Shown piece by piece: positions 45,236 through 55,721 of a DNA stretch of 64,000 bases. Each line of letters begins with the position of its first letter. The first letter of the stretch is position 1. The position numbers and the translations under genes are program-made. The stretch is from an uncultured Granulosicoccus sp. (lineage in GTDB: Bacteria > Pseudomonadota > Gammaproteobacteria > Granulosicoccales > Granulosicoccaceae): positions 62,001-126,000 of the forward strand of contig CANMQI010000001.1 in the NCBI GenBank assembly GCA_947499955.1, written 5' to 3'. The notes beneath the pieces were generated by a model that did not search any database, was not told the origin of the DNA, and saw nothing but the letters and a program-made list of their open reading frames with translations.

Positions 45236-47239
45236 ATGCAATCACGACAAACCATCCTGATCGGCACGCTCGGCCTGATCACCCTGATGGCTGCCTCCCG
45301 TTTCGCTCTAGCGGACAGCTACGACCCCATCATCGAAAACTTTCGTCTGGGAGCTGATGACCAACTCACCATTGATCGCGGCGGACCGGTCGATCGTGCA
45401 GGCGACATCAATGGTGACAATCTTGAAGACATTCTGGTGGGCGCCGGTGTCGGTGGCATTCGCGTGGTCTTCGGACCCACACGCGGCAACAACGGCGTAC
45501 TCAATGGTCAGCAACTGGACGGCAACAGTGGTTTCGTCATTCTCAATGACGATGAATTCGATTCGGTTCTGGCAGGTATCGGCGACATCAACGACGATGG
45601 CCTGAGTGATATTGCCGTTGGCTCGCTCACGGGCACTCGGATCATCTACGGCTCTGACGAGGGGTTTTCGCGCACCTTCGATATCGCCAGTCTTGATGGC
45701 AGCAATGGATTCATCTTCGGCTCGGCAGCCACCGACCTGAAACGTGCCGGTGATGTGAATGGCGACGGCCTGCCGGATTTCATTGTCGGCAATGCCAATG
45801 CATCCCCCAATGGGCTCAGCGGTGCCGGTGTCAGCTACGTCATATTCGGCAGCCGCAGCGGGATGCCGGCCACCTTGTCTCCTGCGGCGCTTGATGGCAG
45901 TAACGGCTTTGCCATCATCGGTGTCAGTGCCGAGGATCGTAGCGGCCGGTATGTCGCTGGCGCGGGTGACTTCAACAACGACGGTTTTGATGATGTGCTG
46001 GTCGGCGCACCCTACCAGACAACGGACGGCAAGGCCGAAGCCGGAGCGGCCTATCTGGTACTGGGCGGCGACGAATTTCCCGCCGCGCTGAGCCTGGCGG
46101 ACCTGGATGGCAACAATGGAATGCTGTTCAAGGGCAGCAACATACAGGATGTGGCAGGTGCTGCCGTAGGCGGAATTGGCGACATCAATCATGACGGCAT
46201 CGATGACATCGCCATTGGCGCACCGAGCAAGGGTCCGTTCGGGATACCCAGTGACTACCCGGGTGAGACCTATGTGTTGTTCGGCGGTTATTTCGCAGGT
46301 GTCGACTCGGTCGTGGAAGATGACCTGAATGGCATCAATGGCCTGACAGTGCGTGGCATTCGTGGCGGTGTCATTCCCATCGAGGAAGGTCAGGCCATCT
46401 GGGGCGACATGGCGGGTGCCGATCTGGATACCGCCGGTGACATCAATGGCGACGGCATCGACGATCTCATCATCGGAGCCCCGCACACCATCATCACACC
46501 GCAGCGCAAGGGCGTGGGTCAGGCCTATTTCATATTCGGCTCCGAAGGCGCATTCCCGGCTCGCCTGAACCTGTCCGATCTTGATGGCAGCAACGGCTTT
46601 CGCATCAACGGCACGGGCACCGTGGACTACTACGCCGTGTCTGTCGCCAGTGCGGGTGACTTCAACGCTGATGGACGGGACGACGTCATGATGGGCGCCT
46701 CGGGCCAGGGTGAAACCTACGTCTTCTACGGCAAGGACACCGGCAATGCGCGAGTGGCGGCAGCGCCTGCCGCAACAGTCGGTTCAACATCGACAGGCTT
46801 CCCCGCCGCTGCCCTGAGCCTGGGCACCGAAGCGGAACCACTGGCCTTCAACGAACGTGCCGACCCGACCGGACCTGAACCGCTGCCCCCGGGCACCCCG
46901 ACAGATCCCACCAACCCGCAGACACCTGGCTATCAGGCACCTCATGCGTTCAATGATTCACCACCGCTGCGTCCCGACACGGATGCCGGAGAAACCGGTG
47001 GATCGACGGATGGCTCAACGGGGACCGATGGCGGCACTGACGATAATACCGGCGGCAGTCCTGACCCACAGACACCACCGGTATCCTCGACCGGCGGCAA
47101 CACGGACAGCGATGGTGCCGTGGTTACCGGAGGCGGTGCGGCACTGTGGTTGCCCGTGTTGCTTCTGTTGATGAGGCGCAACAAGTCTTGCAGAGTCACA
47201 TCCATGAACTCTGCCCGGCGTGTGCTCGTTCAGAAATAG
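45236..47239 (+). CDS. Secreted seven-repeat FG-GAP protein with GlyGly-CTERM-like tail
   Basis: A 667-residue exported protein with a signal peptide (SRFALA). Seven calcium-loop repeats follow: DINGDNLED, DINDDGLSD, DVNGDGLPD, DFNNDGFDD, DINHDGIDD, DINGDGIDD and DFNADGRDD. Most continue into IxxGAP-type FG-GAP ends, consistent with a seven-bladed integrin-alpha-like propeller. After about residue 510 comes a low-complexity Pro/Gly/Thr/Asp-rich linker, then VTGGGAALWLPVLLLLMRR, which resembles the GlyGly-CTERM sorting signal cut by rhombosortase in type II secretion organisms. Unusually, 17 residues follow the Arg pair. The 3' end overlaps the convergent barrel gene by 10 bases. Confidence 0.85.
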   Translation: MQSRQTILIGTLGLITLMAASRFALADSYDPIIENFRLGADDQLTIDRGGPVDRAGDINGDNLEDILVGAGVGGIRVVFGPTRGNNGVLNGQQLDGNSGFVILNDDEFDSVLAGIGDINDDGLSDIAVGSLTGTRIIYGSDEGFSRTFDIASLDGSNGFIFGSAATDLKRAGDVNGDGLPDFIVGNANASPNGLSGAGVSYVIFGSRSGMPATLSPAALDGSNGFAIIGVSAEDRSGRYVAGAGDFNNDGFDDVLVGAPYQTTDGKAEAGAAYLVLGGDEFPAALSLADLDGNNGMLFKGSNIQDVAGAAVGGIGDINHDGIDDIAIGAPSKGPFGIPSDYPGETYVLFGGYFAGVDSVVEDDLNGINGLTVRGIRGGVIPIEEGQAIWGDMAGADLDTAGDINGDGIDDLIIGAPHTIITPQRKGVGQAYFIFGSEGAFPARLNLSDLDGSNGFRINGTGTVDYYAVSVASAGDFNADGRDDVMMGASGQGETYVFYGKDTGNARVAAAPAATVGSTSTGFPAAALSLGTEAEPLAFNERADPTGPEPLPPGTPTDPTNPQTPGYQAPHAFNDSPPLRPDTDAGETGGSTDGSTGTDGGTDDNTGGSPDPQTPPVSSTGGNTDSDGAVVTGGGAALWLPVLLLLMRRNKSCRVTSMNSARRVLVQK

Positions 47240-47778
47240 AGTTTGATACCCAGGTTCACGCTGGAGAGTTCGGAGAAGGGTCCGTCGCCACGGACGTAGC
47301 GCACGTAGTCGGCGGACAGATCCAGCCGCTGCGAAATTTCTGTCTCGAGGCCGAAGCCATAGGAAAAACCCGAACGCTCATCGGAGAAGTCCCGTCGGTC
47401 GAGCGTCTGGGTATAGTCCACCGCTGATACCCCGGCCAGACCATACAGTGCACTGCGCCGGCCAACGGGCAGATAGCCTTTCAGAAAAGCGCCCGCATAC
47501 ACCGCCGTAAGGCGATCAGCTGCCGTGGTTTGCGATTCGCTCCCACCACCCAGATGCAGCTCGACATCGATCATGGGCGCCACCGGCATGCCAAGGCGCA
47601 GTCTTACGCCACCCGGATTCAGATCGTCATCCAGGCTGTTCTCGATATTCAGAGAGGAGCCATCCAGTCCGATATAGCCGCCTGCCTGGGCCGTGGCGCT
47701 CGTCGCCAGGCCAACGATCAGAGCCATAAGAGCGGCCCGACAGCCGCTCCTTCGTATTTTTCCGTCAATCTGCGCCAT
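47230..47778 (-). CDS. Small outer-membrane beta-barrel protein
   Basis: A 182-residue protein with a signal peptide (SGCRAALMALIVGLATSATAQA). The mature chain starts GGYIGLDGSSLNIE. Alternating hydrophobic/polar strands follow (AVYAGAFLKGYLPVG, ALYGLAGVSAVDYTQ, SYGFGLETEISQRLDLSADYVRYV), ending in a C-terminal Phe (LGIKLYF), the usual barrel-insertion signal. This fits an eight-stranded OMP_b-brl/porin-like protein of unknown function. Start at 47778 gives the signal peptide; a longer frame from 47877 is unlikely. Convergent overlap with the FG-GAP gene. Confidence 0.8.
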   Translation of the reverse strand: MAQIDGKIRRSGCRAALMALIVGLATSATAQAGGYIGLDGSSLNIENSLDDDLNPGGVRLRLGMPVAPMIDVELHLGGGSESQTTAADRLTAVYAGAFLKGYLPVGRRSALYGLAGVSAVDYTQTLDRRDFSDERSGFSYGFGLETEISQRLDLSADYVRYVRGDGPFSELSSVNLGIKLYF

Positions 47779-47968
47779 GGTGATGATGCCTGTTGTGAAG
47801 AGGCACCAGCCTAGCCGGATTGCGCTGAACCGATTCTGAACAACGATCGCTCGGCTCCCGAATTCAACCACCCACACAACCTTGCCTCAGCGCAAGGCAT
47901 GCGGGCCGGTAACCCGGGAACCGAACAGTCAGACCAGGCTTGCGCCGCTCTTCCCGAACATCACCCTG

Positions 47969-50869
47969 TCAGGCAACACTTGCGGCAGCGGCAACATCAC
48001 TCTCGTCTGCCTCATAACTGCTCAGCGGCGGACAGGAGCAGATCAGGTGCTTGTCACCGTAAACGTTATCGATACGCTGAACCGGCGGCCAGTATTTGTT
48101 CTGCTGCTGCTCGATTCCACCCGGGTATACGGCTTCTGCACGTGAATACGGGTGTGTCCACTCATCGGCGACCAGCTCACTGGCGGTGTGCGGTGCATTC
48201 ATCAGCGGATTGTCATCAGCTGGCCAGGTACCCTCCTTCACCTTCATGGCCTCGGCATGAATCTTCAGCATGGCGTCGCAGAAACGATCGATCTCCGCCA
48301 GCGACTCACTCTCGGTAGGCTCGACCATCAAGGTGCCTGCGACCGGAAACGACATGGTCGGCGCATGAAAACCGTAATCCATGAGGCGCTTGGCAATATC
48401 GTCAACCGTGATGCCGGCCTCCGTTTTCAGGCTTCGCGTATCCAGAATGCACTCATGCGCCACACACCCCCCTTCACCGCGATACAGGATCGGGTAGACA
48501 CTGGAGAGTCGGGCCGCGATGTAATTTGCATTCAGAATGGCGATCTCGGTGGCCTGACGCAGACCCTGTGGGCCCATCATGCGGATGTACATCCAGGTGA
48601 TGGGCAGGATCATGGCACTGCCATACGGTGCTGCACTGACGGCACCACTCGTGTTTTCCAGCACGCCGTGTCCCGGCAACCAGGGCTTCAGATGCTCGCC
48701 CACACCAATGGGGCCGACGCCCGGACCACCACCACCGTGCGGAATGCAGAATGTCTTGTGCAGATTGAGGTGCGAGACATCACCACCAAACTTGCCTGGC
48801 TGAGCCGTACCCACCATGGCATTCAGGTTGGCGCCATCGATATACACCTGGCCACCCGCGGCATGTACTCGCTCACAGACATCGATAACGCCGGACTCGA
48901 ACACACCATGTGTCGACGGGTAGGTGATCATGATGGCTGCCACCTTGCCTTCGTGCTTGTCGAGCTTGACCTGCAGATCCTCGACATCGATATTGCCAGC
49001 AGCATCACACTTGACCACGACGACCTGCATACCCGCCATCTGTGCACTGGCCGGATTGGTTCCGTGCGCGGAACTGGGAATCAGGCAGACGGTTCTCTGT
49101 GTGTCACCGCGGCTGTCATGGTATCCCCGGATGGCCAGCAAACCGGCGTACTCACCCTGACTGCCGGCATTGGGCTGCAGGGACATGGCGTCGTAGCCGG
49201 TGCAAGCGCACAACATGGCTTCCAGCTGCTCGATCATCTCCCGATAACCGACGCTCTGACTGGTCGGTGCAAACGGATGGACTCGAGTGAACTCGGGCCA
49301 GGACAGAGGCATCATTTCCGCTGCGGCATTGAGCTTCATGGTGCACGAACCCAGCGGGATCATGGCCTGATCGAGCGCGATATCGCGTGACGCCAGACGT
49401 CGCAGATAACGCATCATTTCTGTCTCGGAGCGATAATCGTTGAAACAGGCCTGTGACAGATAGTTCTCCGGACGGTCCCTGCTCTCATCGCGTGCCGGTA
49501 CCGTCACCTCAGACAGAGTCAGGGAGTCCTGAGATTTGCCGACAATCGCGGCAACAATCTGCGGCAACTGCTCCAGCGTGGTGGTTTCATCCAGAGCCAG
49601 GCACAGTCTGGAGCTGTCCAGGACTCGGGCATTGTATCCTGCCTCTTCCAGACGTTGACGGCAGGCCTCTGCATCATCGGTGCTCACGCACAGCGTGTCG
49701 AACCAGCTGTCGTGCGACAGGACAAGACCCTGCTGTTGCAGCTGCGCTGCCAGCGTATCGGCGTGTTGCCGAACCTGCGTCGCTATGCGCCGGAGTCCCT
49801 TCGGTCCGTGATAACAGGCATACAGTGTGGCCATGATGGCCAGCAGTGCCTGTGCGGTACAGATGTTGGAGGTCGCCTTCTCGCGCCGGATATGCTGTTC
49901 TCGCGTCTGCAAGGCCAGGCGATAGGCGGGTTGTCCATCGACAGTCAGTGACTGTCCGACGAGTCGTCCCGGCAGATTGCGCTTGTAGGCATCCGTGGTC
50001 GCCATGAAGGCGGCGTGTGGACCACCAAAACCCATGGGCACACCAAAGCGCTGGGCACTGCCCACCACGATGTCAGCGCCCCATTCCCCCGGCGGTGATA
50101 GCAATGCCAACGCCAGCAAGTCGGCCGCGACGATGACCAGAGCCCCGGCCTGCTTCGCGGCAGCCACTGCGGCCTCTGGAATGGCTGCCTGCCCGGAAGT
50201 TCCCGGGTACTGCACGATGATCGCGAAGACATCGTCGGCATCGGCAGTCAGAGCGTCGGCCATGTCTGCCACGGACGCCGCCTTGACCTGAATGCCCAAG
50301 GGTTCGGCACGGGTACGCATCACATCCAGCGTCTGCGGATGGCAGTCGTCGGCGGCGAGGATCGTATTGCGCTTACCACGCAGTCCACGATGCGCCATGC
50401 TCATCGCTTCGGCCGCCGCGGTCGCCTCATCGAGCAAGGAGGCATTGGCAATCGGCATGGCCGTCAACTCGGCAATCAGTGTCTGGAAATTGAACAGCAC
50501 TTCCAGTCGCCCCTGAGCGATCTCCGGCTGATACGGCGTATACGCGGTGTACCAGGCAGGGTTCTCGAAGACATTGCGAGCAATGACCGCCGGTGTATGG
50601 CAGTCACTGTAGCCCTGCCCGATCAGACTGGTCAGCAAGCGGTTCTTGTCGGCCAGCGCTGCCAATTCAGCCAACGCCGCCGGTTCATCGATACCTTCTT
50701 CCAGTGCCAGCGGCTGTAGATGCCTGATGGATGCCGGGATGACCCTTGCAACAAGAGCATCCAGAGATTGTTCGCCGATAGTGGCCAGCATCCGGGTGAC
50801 ATCGTCTCTGCGAGGGCCGATGTGCCGATTTGCAAATTGCCTGGAAACAAACTCTGTGTGCTCGCTCAT
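47969..50869 (-). CDS. gcvP: Glycine dehydrogenase (decarboxylating), P protein
   Basis: The 966-residue PLP enzyme of the glycine cleavage complex decarboxylates glycine and loads the aminomethyl group on GcvH. It is the full-length fused form. The N-terminal half starts [17 protein letters not shown]; the C-terminal half has [33 protein letters not shown] and the PLP lysine segment [17 protein letters not shown]. Last gene of the gcvT-gcvH-gcvP operon, 61 bases after gcvH. Confidence 0.97.
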   Translation of the reverse strand: MSEHTEFVSRQFANRHIGPRRDDVTRMLATIGEQSLDALVARVIPASIRHLQPLALEEGIDEPAALAELAALADKNRLLTSLIGQGYSDCHTPAVIARNVFENPAWYTAYTPYQPEIAQGRLEVLFNFQTLIAELTAMPIANASLLDEATAAAEAMSMAHRGLRGKRNTILAADDCHPQTLDVMRTRAEPLGIQVKAASVADMADALTADADDVFAIIVQYPGTSGQAAIPEAAVAAAKQAGALVIVAADLLALALLSPPGEWGADIVVGSAQRFGVPMGFGGPHAAFMATTDAYKRNLPGRLVGQSLTVDGQPAYRLALQTREQHIRREKATSNICTAQALLAIMATLYACYHGPKGLRRIATQVRQHADTLAAQLQQQGLVLSHDSWFDTLCVSTDDAEACRQRLEEAGYNARVLDSSRLCLALDETTTLEQLPQIVAAIVGKSQDSLTLSEVTVPARDESRDRPENYLSQACFNDYRSETEMMRYLRRLASRDIALDQAMIPLGSCTMKLNAAAEMMPLSWPEFTRVHPFAPTSQSVGYREMIEQLEAMLCACTGYDAMSLQPNAGSQGEYAGLLAIRGYHDSRGDTQRTVCLIPSSAHGTNPASAQMAGMQVVVVKCDAAGNIDVEDLQVKLDKHEGKVAAIMITYPSTHGVFESGVIDVCERVHAAGGQVYIDGANLNAMVGTAQPGKFGGDVSHLNLHKTFCIPHGGGGPGVGPIGVGEHLKPWLPGHGVLENTSGAVSAAPYGSAMILPITWMYIRMMGPQGLRQATEIAILNANYIAARLSSVYPILYRGEGGCVAHECILDTRSLKTEAGITVDDIAKRLMDYGFHAPTMSFPVAGTLMVEPTESESLAEIDRFCDAMLKIHAEAMKVKEGTWPADDNPLMNAPHTASELVADEWTHPYSRAEAVYPGGIEQQQNKYWPPVQRIDNVYGDKHLICSCPPLSSYEADESDVAAAASVA

Positions 50870-50930
50870 GCTGTCGTTTCTGAATACGGTTGAAGGGTAT
50901 CGGGTATTACGCTCGGGCCGAGCCTGAGGA

Positions 50931-51320
50931 TTACTCCTCGGACTCGATATAGGCCGTGTAGGAATCCGGATCCATCAGATTCTCGACATCAGCAACCTCA
51001 TCGGGTTGCAGTTTGAACAACCAGCCTTCGCCATAAGGATCGGAGTTCACCAGCTCGGGGTTATCGGCAAGATCCGGGTTGGTATCCACCACCTTGCCAG
51101 CCACAGGTGCATAGATATCGGAAGCCGCCTTGACAGACTCGACCACGGCGATACCTTCTTCGGCCTCACAGACAAGATCGATTTCCGGGGTTTCAACGAA
51201 CACCAGATCACCCAATTGCTCTTGCGCATGGCCGCTGATACCGACCGTCAGGGTTCCATCATCTTCGACACGGACCCATTCGTGGGACGGTGCAAATTTC
51301 AGATCGCCGGGAATTTCCAT
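50931..51320 (-). CDS. gcvH: Glycine cleavage system H protein
   Basis: The 129-residue lipoyl carrier protein shuttles the aminomethyl group between GcvP, GcvT and the dihydrolipoamide dehydrogenase. It has [33 protein letters not shown] and the lipoylated Lys in [17 protein letters not shown]. The length is standard. Middle gene of the gcv operon, 37 bases after gcvT. Confidence 0.97.
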   Translation of the reverse strand: MEIPGDLKFAPSHEWVRVEDDGTLTVGISGHAQEQLGDLVFVETPEIDLVCEAEEGIAVVESVKAASDIYAPVAGKVVDTNPDLADNPELVNSDPYGEGWLFKLQPDEVADVENLMDPDSYTAYIESEE

Positions 51321-51357
51321 ACGAATGTTCTCTTGGAGTTGGTTAGACAGGATTATT

Positions 51358-52437
51358 CTACTCTCGGGCTTGCCCGTGAGGCACGAATGGCACAGAGGTT
51401 ATATGTGCGCCGATGAGCCGGTCGCGAATCTTGACGTCACAGCCTCCGGGAAATGTCTTGTCCACTCGTGCCAGAGCAATCGACACTTCCCGGGTCGGGC
51501 TGAAGGTGCCCGAGGTGACCGTGCCAATCGGCCGGCCAACGCGTTCGACTACCTGTCCGTGACGCAGGACACCGCGTCCGTCCAGAATGATGCCGATCTG
51601 CACGAAACGGCCACCGAACAGGCGGTGATCTTCCAGCACTTCACGACCGATGAAGTCACGATCGTCGTCCTTGATGTCGATGGTGAAACCGATGCCTGAC
51701 TCGGCTGGAGTGTGGTCTTCATCGAGGTCCTGACCATACAGGCACAGGCCGGCTTCCAGTCGCAGCGTATCGCGCGCACCCAGACCCGCAGGTTTGACGT
51801 CCTGAGCCAGCAACGCGTTCCACAAATCAGTCGCCTTGTCCGCCGGCAGGGCAATCTCCACGCCATCTTCGCCGGTGTAACCGGTTCGCCCGACAAACCA
51901 GTCGCCCGGTTCCAGGGCGCTGTGTCTGTCCATGGAGACCAGGTCGGCAGGCTGCCCCATCTCGGTAAAGGCTGCGTTGGCCAGGCGTACCGCATCCGGA
52001 CCTTGCACGGCGATGAGCGCGGTGTCCTGCACTTCGTGCAATTGCACATTGGCAGGCTTGTGCCCTTCCATCCAGGCGATGTCCTTCTCACGAGTTGCCG
52101 CATTGACGATGAGCCGGAAACGATTCTCGCTCAGGCGATAGACGATCAGGTCGTCGATGACGCCGCCCTTCTCGTTGCACATGCAGGTATAGAGTGCCCG
52201 CCCATCCGACAACTTGGCAACATCGTTGGTAAGCAAGGTTCGCAACCAGGGAATCACCTCCCCCTGCAGGTCGAGGATAGTCATGTGCGACACATCGAAC
52301 ATACCCGCCGAACTGCGTACTGCCTTGTGCTCGACAATCTGCGAACCATAATGAATCGGCAGGGAATACCCGGCAAAGTCGACCATTTTCGCCATGTTGT
52401 CCAGATGTGCCTGGTATAGGGGGGTGTGCTTGCTCAT
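51358..52437 (-). CDS. gcvT: Aminomethyltransferase (glycine cleavage T protein)
   Basis: The 359-residue protein transfers the methylene group from aminomethyl-GcvH to tetrahydrofolate. It shows TPLYQAHLDNMAKMVDFAGYSLPIHYGSQ, VRSSAGMFDVSHM, TGYTGEDGVEIALP and an RDTLRLEAGLCLYGQDLDEDHTP block, with the folate-binding Asp early in MVDFAG. Start at 52437 fits the family N-terminus; the frame extends to 52626 without support. First gene of the operon. I looked for a glycine riboswitch upstream and did not find one. Confidence 0.96.
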   Translation of the reverse strand: MSKHTPLYQAHLDNMAKMVDFAGYSLPIHYGSQIVEHKAVRSSAGMFDVSHMTILDLQGEVIPWLRTLLTNDVAKLSDGRALYTCMCNEKGGVIDDLIVYRLSENRFRLIVNAATREKDIAWMEGHKPANVQLHEVQDTALIAVQGPDAVRLANAAFTEMGQPADLVSMDRHSALEPGDWFVGRTGYTGEDGVEIALPADKATDLWNALLAQDVKPAGLGARDTLRLEAGLCLYGQDLDEDHTPAESGIGFTIDIKDDDRDFIGREVLEDHRLFGGRFVQIGIILDGRGVLRHGQVVERVGRPIGTVTSGTFSPTREVSIALARVDKTFPGGCDVKIRDRLIGAHITSVPFVPHGQARE

Positions 52438-52697
52438 GAGTGTCTGGCTTACCTCTGCTGGAAAAGTATGTGGCACTGGCTGCGCGCATCGGGTTCTGAC
52501 CGAATGACTCTGCCTGCGCGCCGTCACACGCGCGTTATCAACAACACGGCGAATCCTGAATAGGCTCGATTGTACTGCATCGGGGCAGGCACTTTCCTGC
52601 TCAAGCTGCTGGCAATCGCAATCCAATCATCCACCGAGCATGAAACGATGGCAGCGTGCCTTGAAGCTGGCCAGCTGTACAACGCGCTGTCATCCCG

Positions 52698-54236
52698 TCA
52701 GGACAATGGCCGCTCCGGTCTCGACGGCAACACTGGCGAAGCCTGTCGATGCACACCTCGCCTGCCTCGCCAGACCCACAGGCAGATCAGCAGGCTGACG
52801 ATGAAGACCGGCCAGTTACCCGTACGGGCATAGGGGGTCATACCCGTGCGTGGCTGCACCTGCACATCCAGAATGCCTTGTACATCGTGCTGGATTCGTC
52901 CCTGAATATTGCCTTTGTAATCGATGGCCGACGACACACCGGTATTGGTCACCCGAATCAGCGGCCGGGCAAACTCACGGGCACGCATGCGTGCCTTCTG
53001 CTCGTGCTGGTGCGGCGCTGCCGAGTCGCCGAACCAGGCATCGTTGGAGACATTGACCAGCATTTCGGAATCGGGCAGCAAGGCCCGCATCTCCTCGCCA
53101 TAGACATCCTCGTAGCAGATCGACACGCCTATCGCCGTACCCTGCAGACGCAAGGGCACATGCGGTCCGCTACCTGCCGACAGGTCCGACATGGGAATGT
53201 CGATGAACTTTGCCGCAAAATCCAGTATGAAACGCAGCGGCATGTATTCACCGAATGGCACCAGATGACGCTTTTCATAGAGCGCCCGATCGCCACCGAG
53301 CTGCCGCACGGCGTTGTAGACATCGTCGCCGCTGCGCTGAAAACCACCGCTGAGCACATCGATGCCACGCTCGTCCATGGACTGGATGAATGGCCGCATG
53401 CCCGACTCGACCCGCTGAAAATATGTCGGGATGGCCGTCTCCGGCCACACCACCAGGTTGACATCCTGCCACCCCGGCTGCTTCGTCATGCTGGTGTATC
53501 GAGTGATGGCGTTGCGCAGACGTTCCGGTGAAAATTTCATCTCCTGCGGGATATTACCCTGCACCATTCTGACCACGAGCGGCTCACCCACCGGCGAAGA
53601 AAAGCTCAGACCGCTGGACAATGCCGCGGCCGCGGCAATTGCAACCATGGTCACGGCGGATACGGCGCGTTGCCGCCAGTCGGCCATCACCAACACAACC
53701 AGCAAGGCTGCCAGCAGCACCACCAGGAAACCGATGCCGTAGACGCCCATCACGGGAGCCAGGTCGCCCATTGGTCCCGAGGTCTGGCTGTAGCCCAGCA
53801 GAATCCAGGGAAATCCGTCCAGTATCTTGCCGCGCAGCAGTTCCGACAAGGCCCACAAGGCGGCGAACAGGACAGCATTGATGACAGCGGAATCAGGCAG
53901 TCGCCATCGCGACCAGAGCCAGCAACACAGCGCCGGAAACACAGTCATGACCAGCACGAAGGCCAGCGTCAAGGCAGCGGCCAGTGGCACGATGGCCGCG
54001 CCGAACAGGTGCAGACTGAAATAGACCCAATGCACCCCGATACCGAAATAGCCCAAGCCGAACAACCAGCCCAACCACAGAGCCTGACGCGGGCTTGCGC
54101 TCTGCAGGAGCGCATACAACAGGGCCGGTGCAACGATGGCAGCAATCCACCAGTGCGTGGGTGCAAACGCCAGCGGCAGCAACAAGCCACTGCAGACTGC
54201 CAGCGTGGAGGCGATCCAGCGAGGGAGTGCAGACAT
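52698..54236 (-). CDS. lnt: Apolipoprotein N-acyltransferase
   Basis: A 512-residue inner-membrane enzyme that adds the third acyl chain to lipoproteins. The N-terminal half has about six to seven helices; the periplasmic nitrilase-like half has the Glu-Lys-Cys triad in VVWPETAIPTY, YEKRHLVPFGEYMPLR and GVSICYEDVYG. Last gene of the miaB-phoH-ybeY-corC-lnt unit, starting 13 bases after corC. The frame extends upstream to 54365 through corC, but the family N-terminus is at 54236. Confidence 0.95.
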   Translation of the reverse strand: MSALPRWIASTLAVCSGLLLPLAFAPTHWWIAAIVAPALLYALLQSASPRQALWLGWLFGLGYFGIGVHWVYFSLHLFGAAIVPLAAALTLAFVLVMTVFPALCCWLWSRWRLPDSAVINAVLFAALWALSELLRGKILDGFPWILLGYSQTSGPMGDLAPVMGVYGIGFLVVLLAALLVVLVMADWRQRAVSAVTMVAIAAAAALSSGLSFSSPVGEPLVVRMVQGNIPQEMKFSPERLRNAITRYTSMTKQPGWQDVNLVVWPETAIPTYFQRVESGMRPFIQSMDERGIDVLSGGFQRSGDDVYNAVRQLGGDRALYEKRHLVPFGEYMPLRFILDFAAKFIDIPMSDLSAGSGPHVPLRLQGTAIGVSICYEDVYGEEMRALLPDSEMLVNVSNDAWFGDSAAPHQHEQKARMRAREFARPLIRVTNTGVSSAIDYKGNIQGRIQHDVQGILDVQVQPRTGMTPYARTGNWPVFIVSLLICLWVWRGRRGVHRQASPVLPSRPERPLS

Positions 54237-54249
54237 GATCAGCGAGGGA

Positions 54250-55098
54250 CTATTCTTCCGATTCGGGAGGGGTGACCTGCAGCAGTTCCAGACGTCGCGA
54301 ATCCGCCGACAGTACCCGGAACTTGCAGCCTTCAATGATGGCGACTTCGCCCACCTTGGGGACATGACCGATATGCTGCATCAACAAGCCGCCAATGGTA
54401 TCGAAATCCTCGTCACCAAAACGGGTGCCCAGGGTCTCGTTGAATTCATCGATGGGTGTCAGGGCACGAACCGAGAAGCGTCCATCACCGTGATCCCGGA
54501 TATCCATGTCCTCTTCCGCATCATGCTCGTCGTCGATCTCGCCGACGATTTCCTCCAGTACATCCTCGATGGTGACCAGACCACCCACACCACCGTATTC
54601 ATCCAGCACGATCGCCATGTGATTGCGCGCCGTGCGAAACTCCTTCAGCAGGACATTCAGTCGCTTGGTTTCAGGGGTGAACGTGGGCTTTCGCATGATG
54701 TCGTCTATGCGAAAACGTTCGCTGGAATCGGCACCGGAAAACCGCAGTAGATCCTTGGCCAGCACCACGCCCACCACGTTGTCCTTGTCCTCGTTGATCA
54801 CCGGGAAACGCGAATGTCCCGACTCGATCACCACCGCATGGATTTCCTCCAGCGTGGCATCGTACTCAACCACCTCCATCTGCCCGCGCGGAATCATGAT
54901 GTCCCTGACGCGCATCTCGACCACCTGAAACACCCCTTCAACCATCTGCAGGGTATCGGCATCGAAGATCTCTCGAGCCTGGGCATTGCGCAGCAGTTCC
55001 AGCAGTTCATCGCGATCGCGCGGCTCGCCGCCGATGGCATGCACCAACCGATCCATCAAGGATCGTCCCGAATTACCGTCCTGGTTATCGTCGCTCAT
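54250..55098 (-). CDS. corC: CorC/HlyC family CBS-domain protein
   Basis: A 282-residue cytoplasmic protein with two CBS motifs (MIPRGQMEVVEYDATLEEIHAVVIESGHSRFPV and the block ending VLDEYGGVGGLVTIEDVLEEIVG). A C-terminal CorC_HlyC domain follows (RFSVRALTPIDEFNETLGTRF). This is YbeX/CorC, linked to magnesium/cobalt efflux and, through its operon, to ribosome maturation. The start overlaps the ybeY stop by 4 bases. Confidence 0.94.
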   Translation of the reverse strand: MSDDNQDGNSGRSLMDRLVHAIGGEPRDRDELLELLRNAQAREIFDADTLQMVEGVFQVVEMRVRDIMIPRGQMEVVEYDATLEEIHAVVIESGHSRFPVINEDKDNVVGVVLAKDLLRFSGADSSERFRIDDIMRKPTFTPETKRLNVLLKEFRTARNHMAIVLDEYGGVGGLVTIEDVLEEIVGEIDDEHDAEEDMDIRDHGDGRFSVRALTPIDEFNETLGTRFGDEDFDTIGGLLMQHIGHVPKVGEVAIIEGCKFRVLSADSRRLELLQVTPPESEE

Positions 55099-55721
55099 TG
55101 TCCGTTCACTACGTTTTCAACGGCATAGGGGTCCGGGATGCCGAGTCCCGATAATATCCGAATTTCGGCCGCCTCCATCAATTGCGCCTCCTGCTCCACT
55201 TCGTGGTCATGACCACACAGATGCAGGCTACCGTGGACCAGCATGTGCGCCCAGTGATGCAACAGCGGCTTGCCCTGTTCCAGCGCCTCGTCACCCACCA
55301 CCTCGGGGCACAGCACCAGATCACCCAGCACCAGCAACCCACCCATGGGGGCCTGATCATCGGTTTCCGGCTCATCCATCATGAGCGGCAGTCCCGAGGC
55401 AAAACTCAGCACATTGGTTGCACGATCCTTGTCACGATACTGCTGGTTGAGCTCTCGCATGGCCTGCGAGCCGAGCAACTGCACGGACAGCTCGAGTGTG
55501 GCAACGTCCATCAATGGCAGCAATGCCTGCCCCGCGAATGCGGCCTGGCAGCACTGTCGCATGAAATCTTCCGTCAAGCCCTCTGGCACTGACTCATCAC
55601 CTTGTTCGAACAGAATGTGCAGCTGAGCCTGTGAGCCCGGCAGCCACCCTTCCCCGGCCATGGCGGTGGCGTTCAGCGCACCGCTCGACGGAGGCTCGGC
55701 ATCCGACTGCGAATCAGGCAT
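55095..55721 (-). CDS. ybeY: Endoribonuclease YbeY
   Basis: A 208-residue zinc-dependent endoribonuclease for 16S rRNA 3' processing and ribosome quality control. The signature is HGSLHLCGHDHEVEQEAQLM, giving the three metal His residues, after ELNQQYRDKDRATNVLSFA and LGDLVLCPEVV. It has an N-terminal tail of about 25 residues beyond the usual start and an insert after the LSF motif. Start at 55721 overlaps the phoH stop by 8 bases. Confidence 0.95.
   Translation of the reverse strand: MPDSQSDAEPPSSGALNATAMAGEGWLPGSQAQLHILFEQGDESVPEGLTEDFMRQCCQAAFAGQALLPLMDVATLELSVQLLGSQAMRELNQQYRDKDRATNVLSFASGLPLMMDEPETDDQAPMGGLLVLGDLVLCPEVVGDEALEQGKPLLHHWAHMLVHGSLHLCGHDHEVEQEAQLMEAAEIRILSGLGIPDPYAVENVVNGQ

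Noticed and set aside
48152..49390. 412-codon open frame on the plus strand inside gcvP
   Set aside because: It is antisense to a highly conserved enzyme, has no family signature, and reflects the high-GC codon pattern of the real gene.
52438..52640. Possible glycine riboswitch upstream of gcvT
   Set aside because: I read the leader on the minus strand and found no recognisable aptamer core or tandem aptamer.
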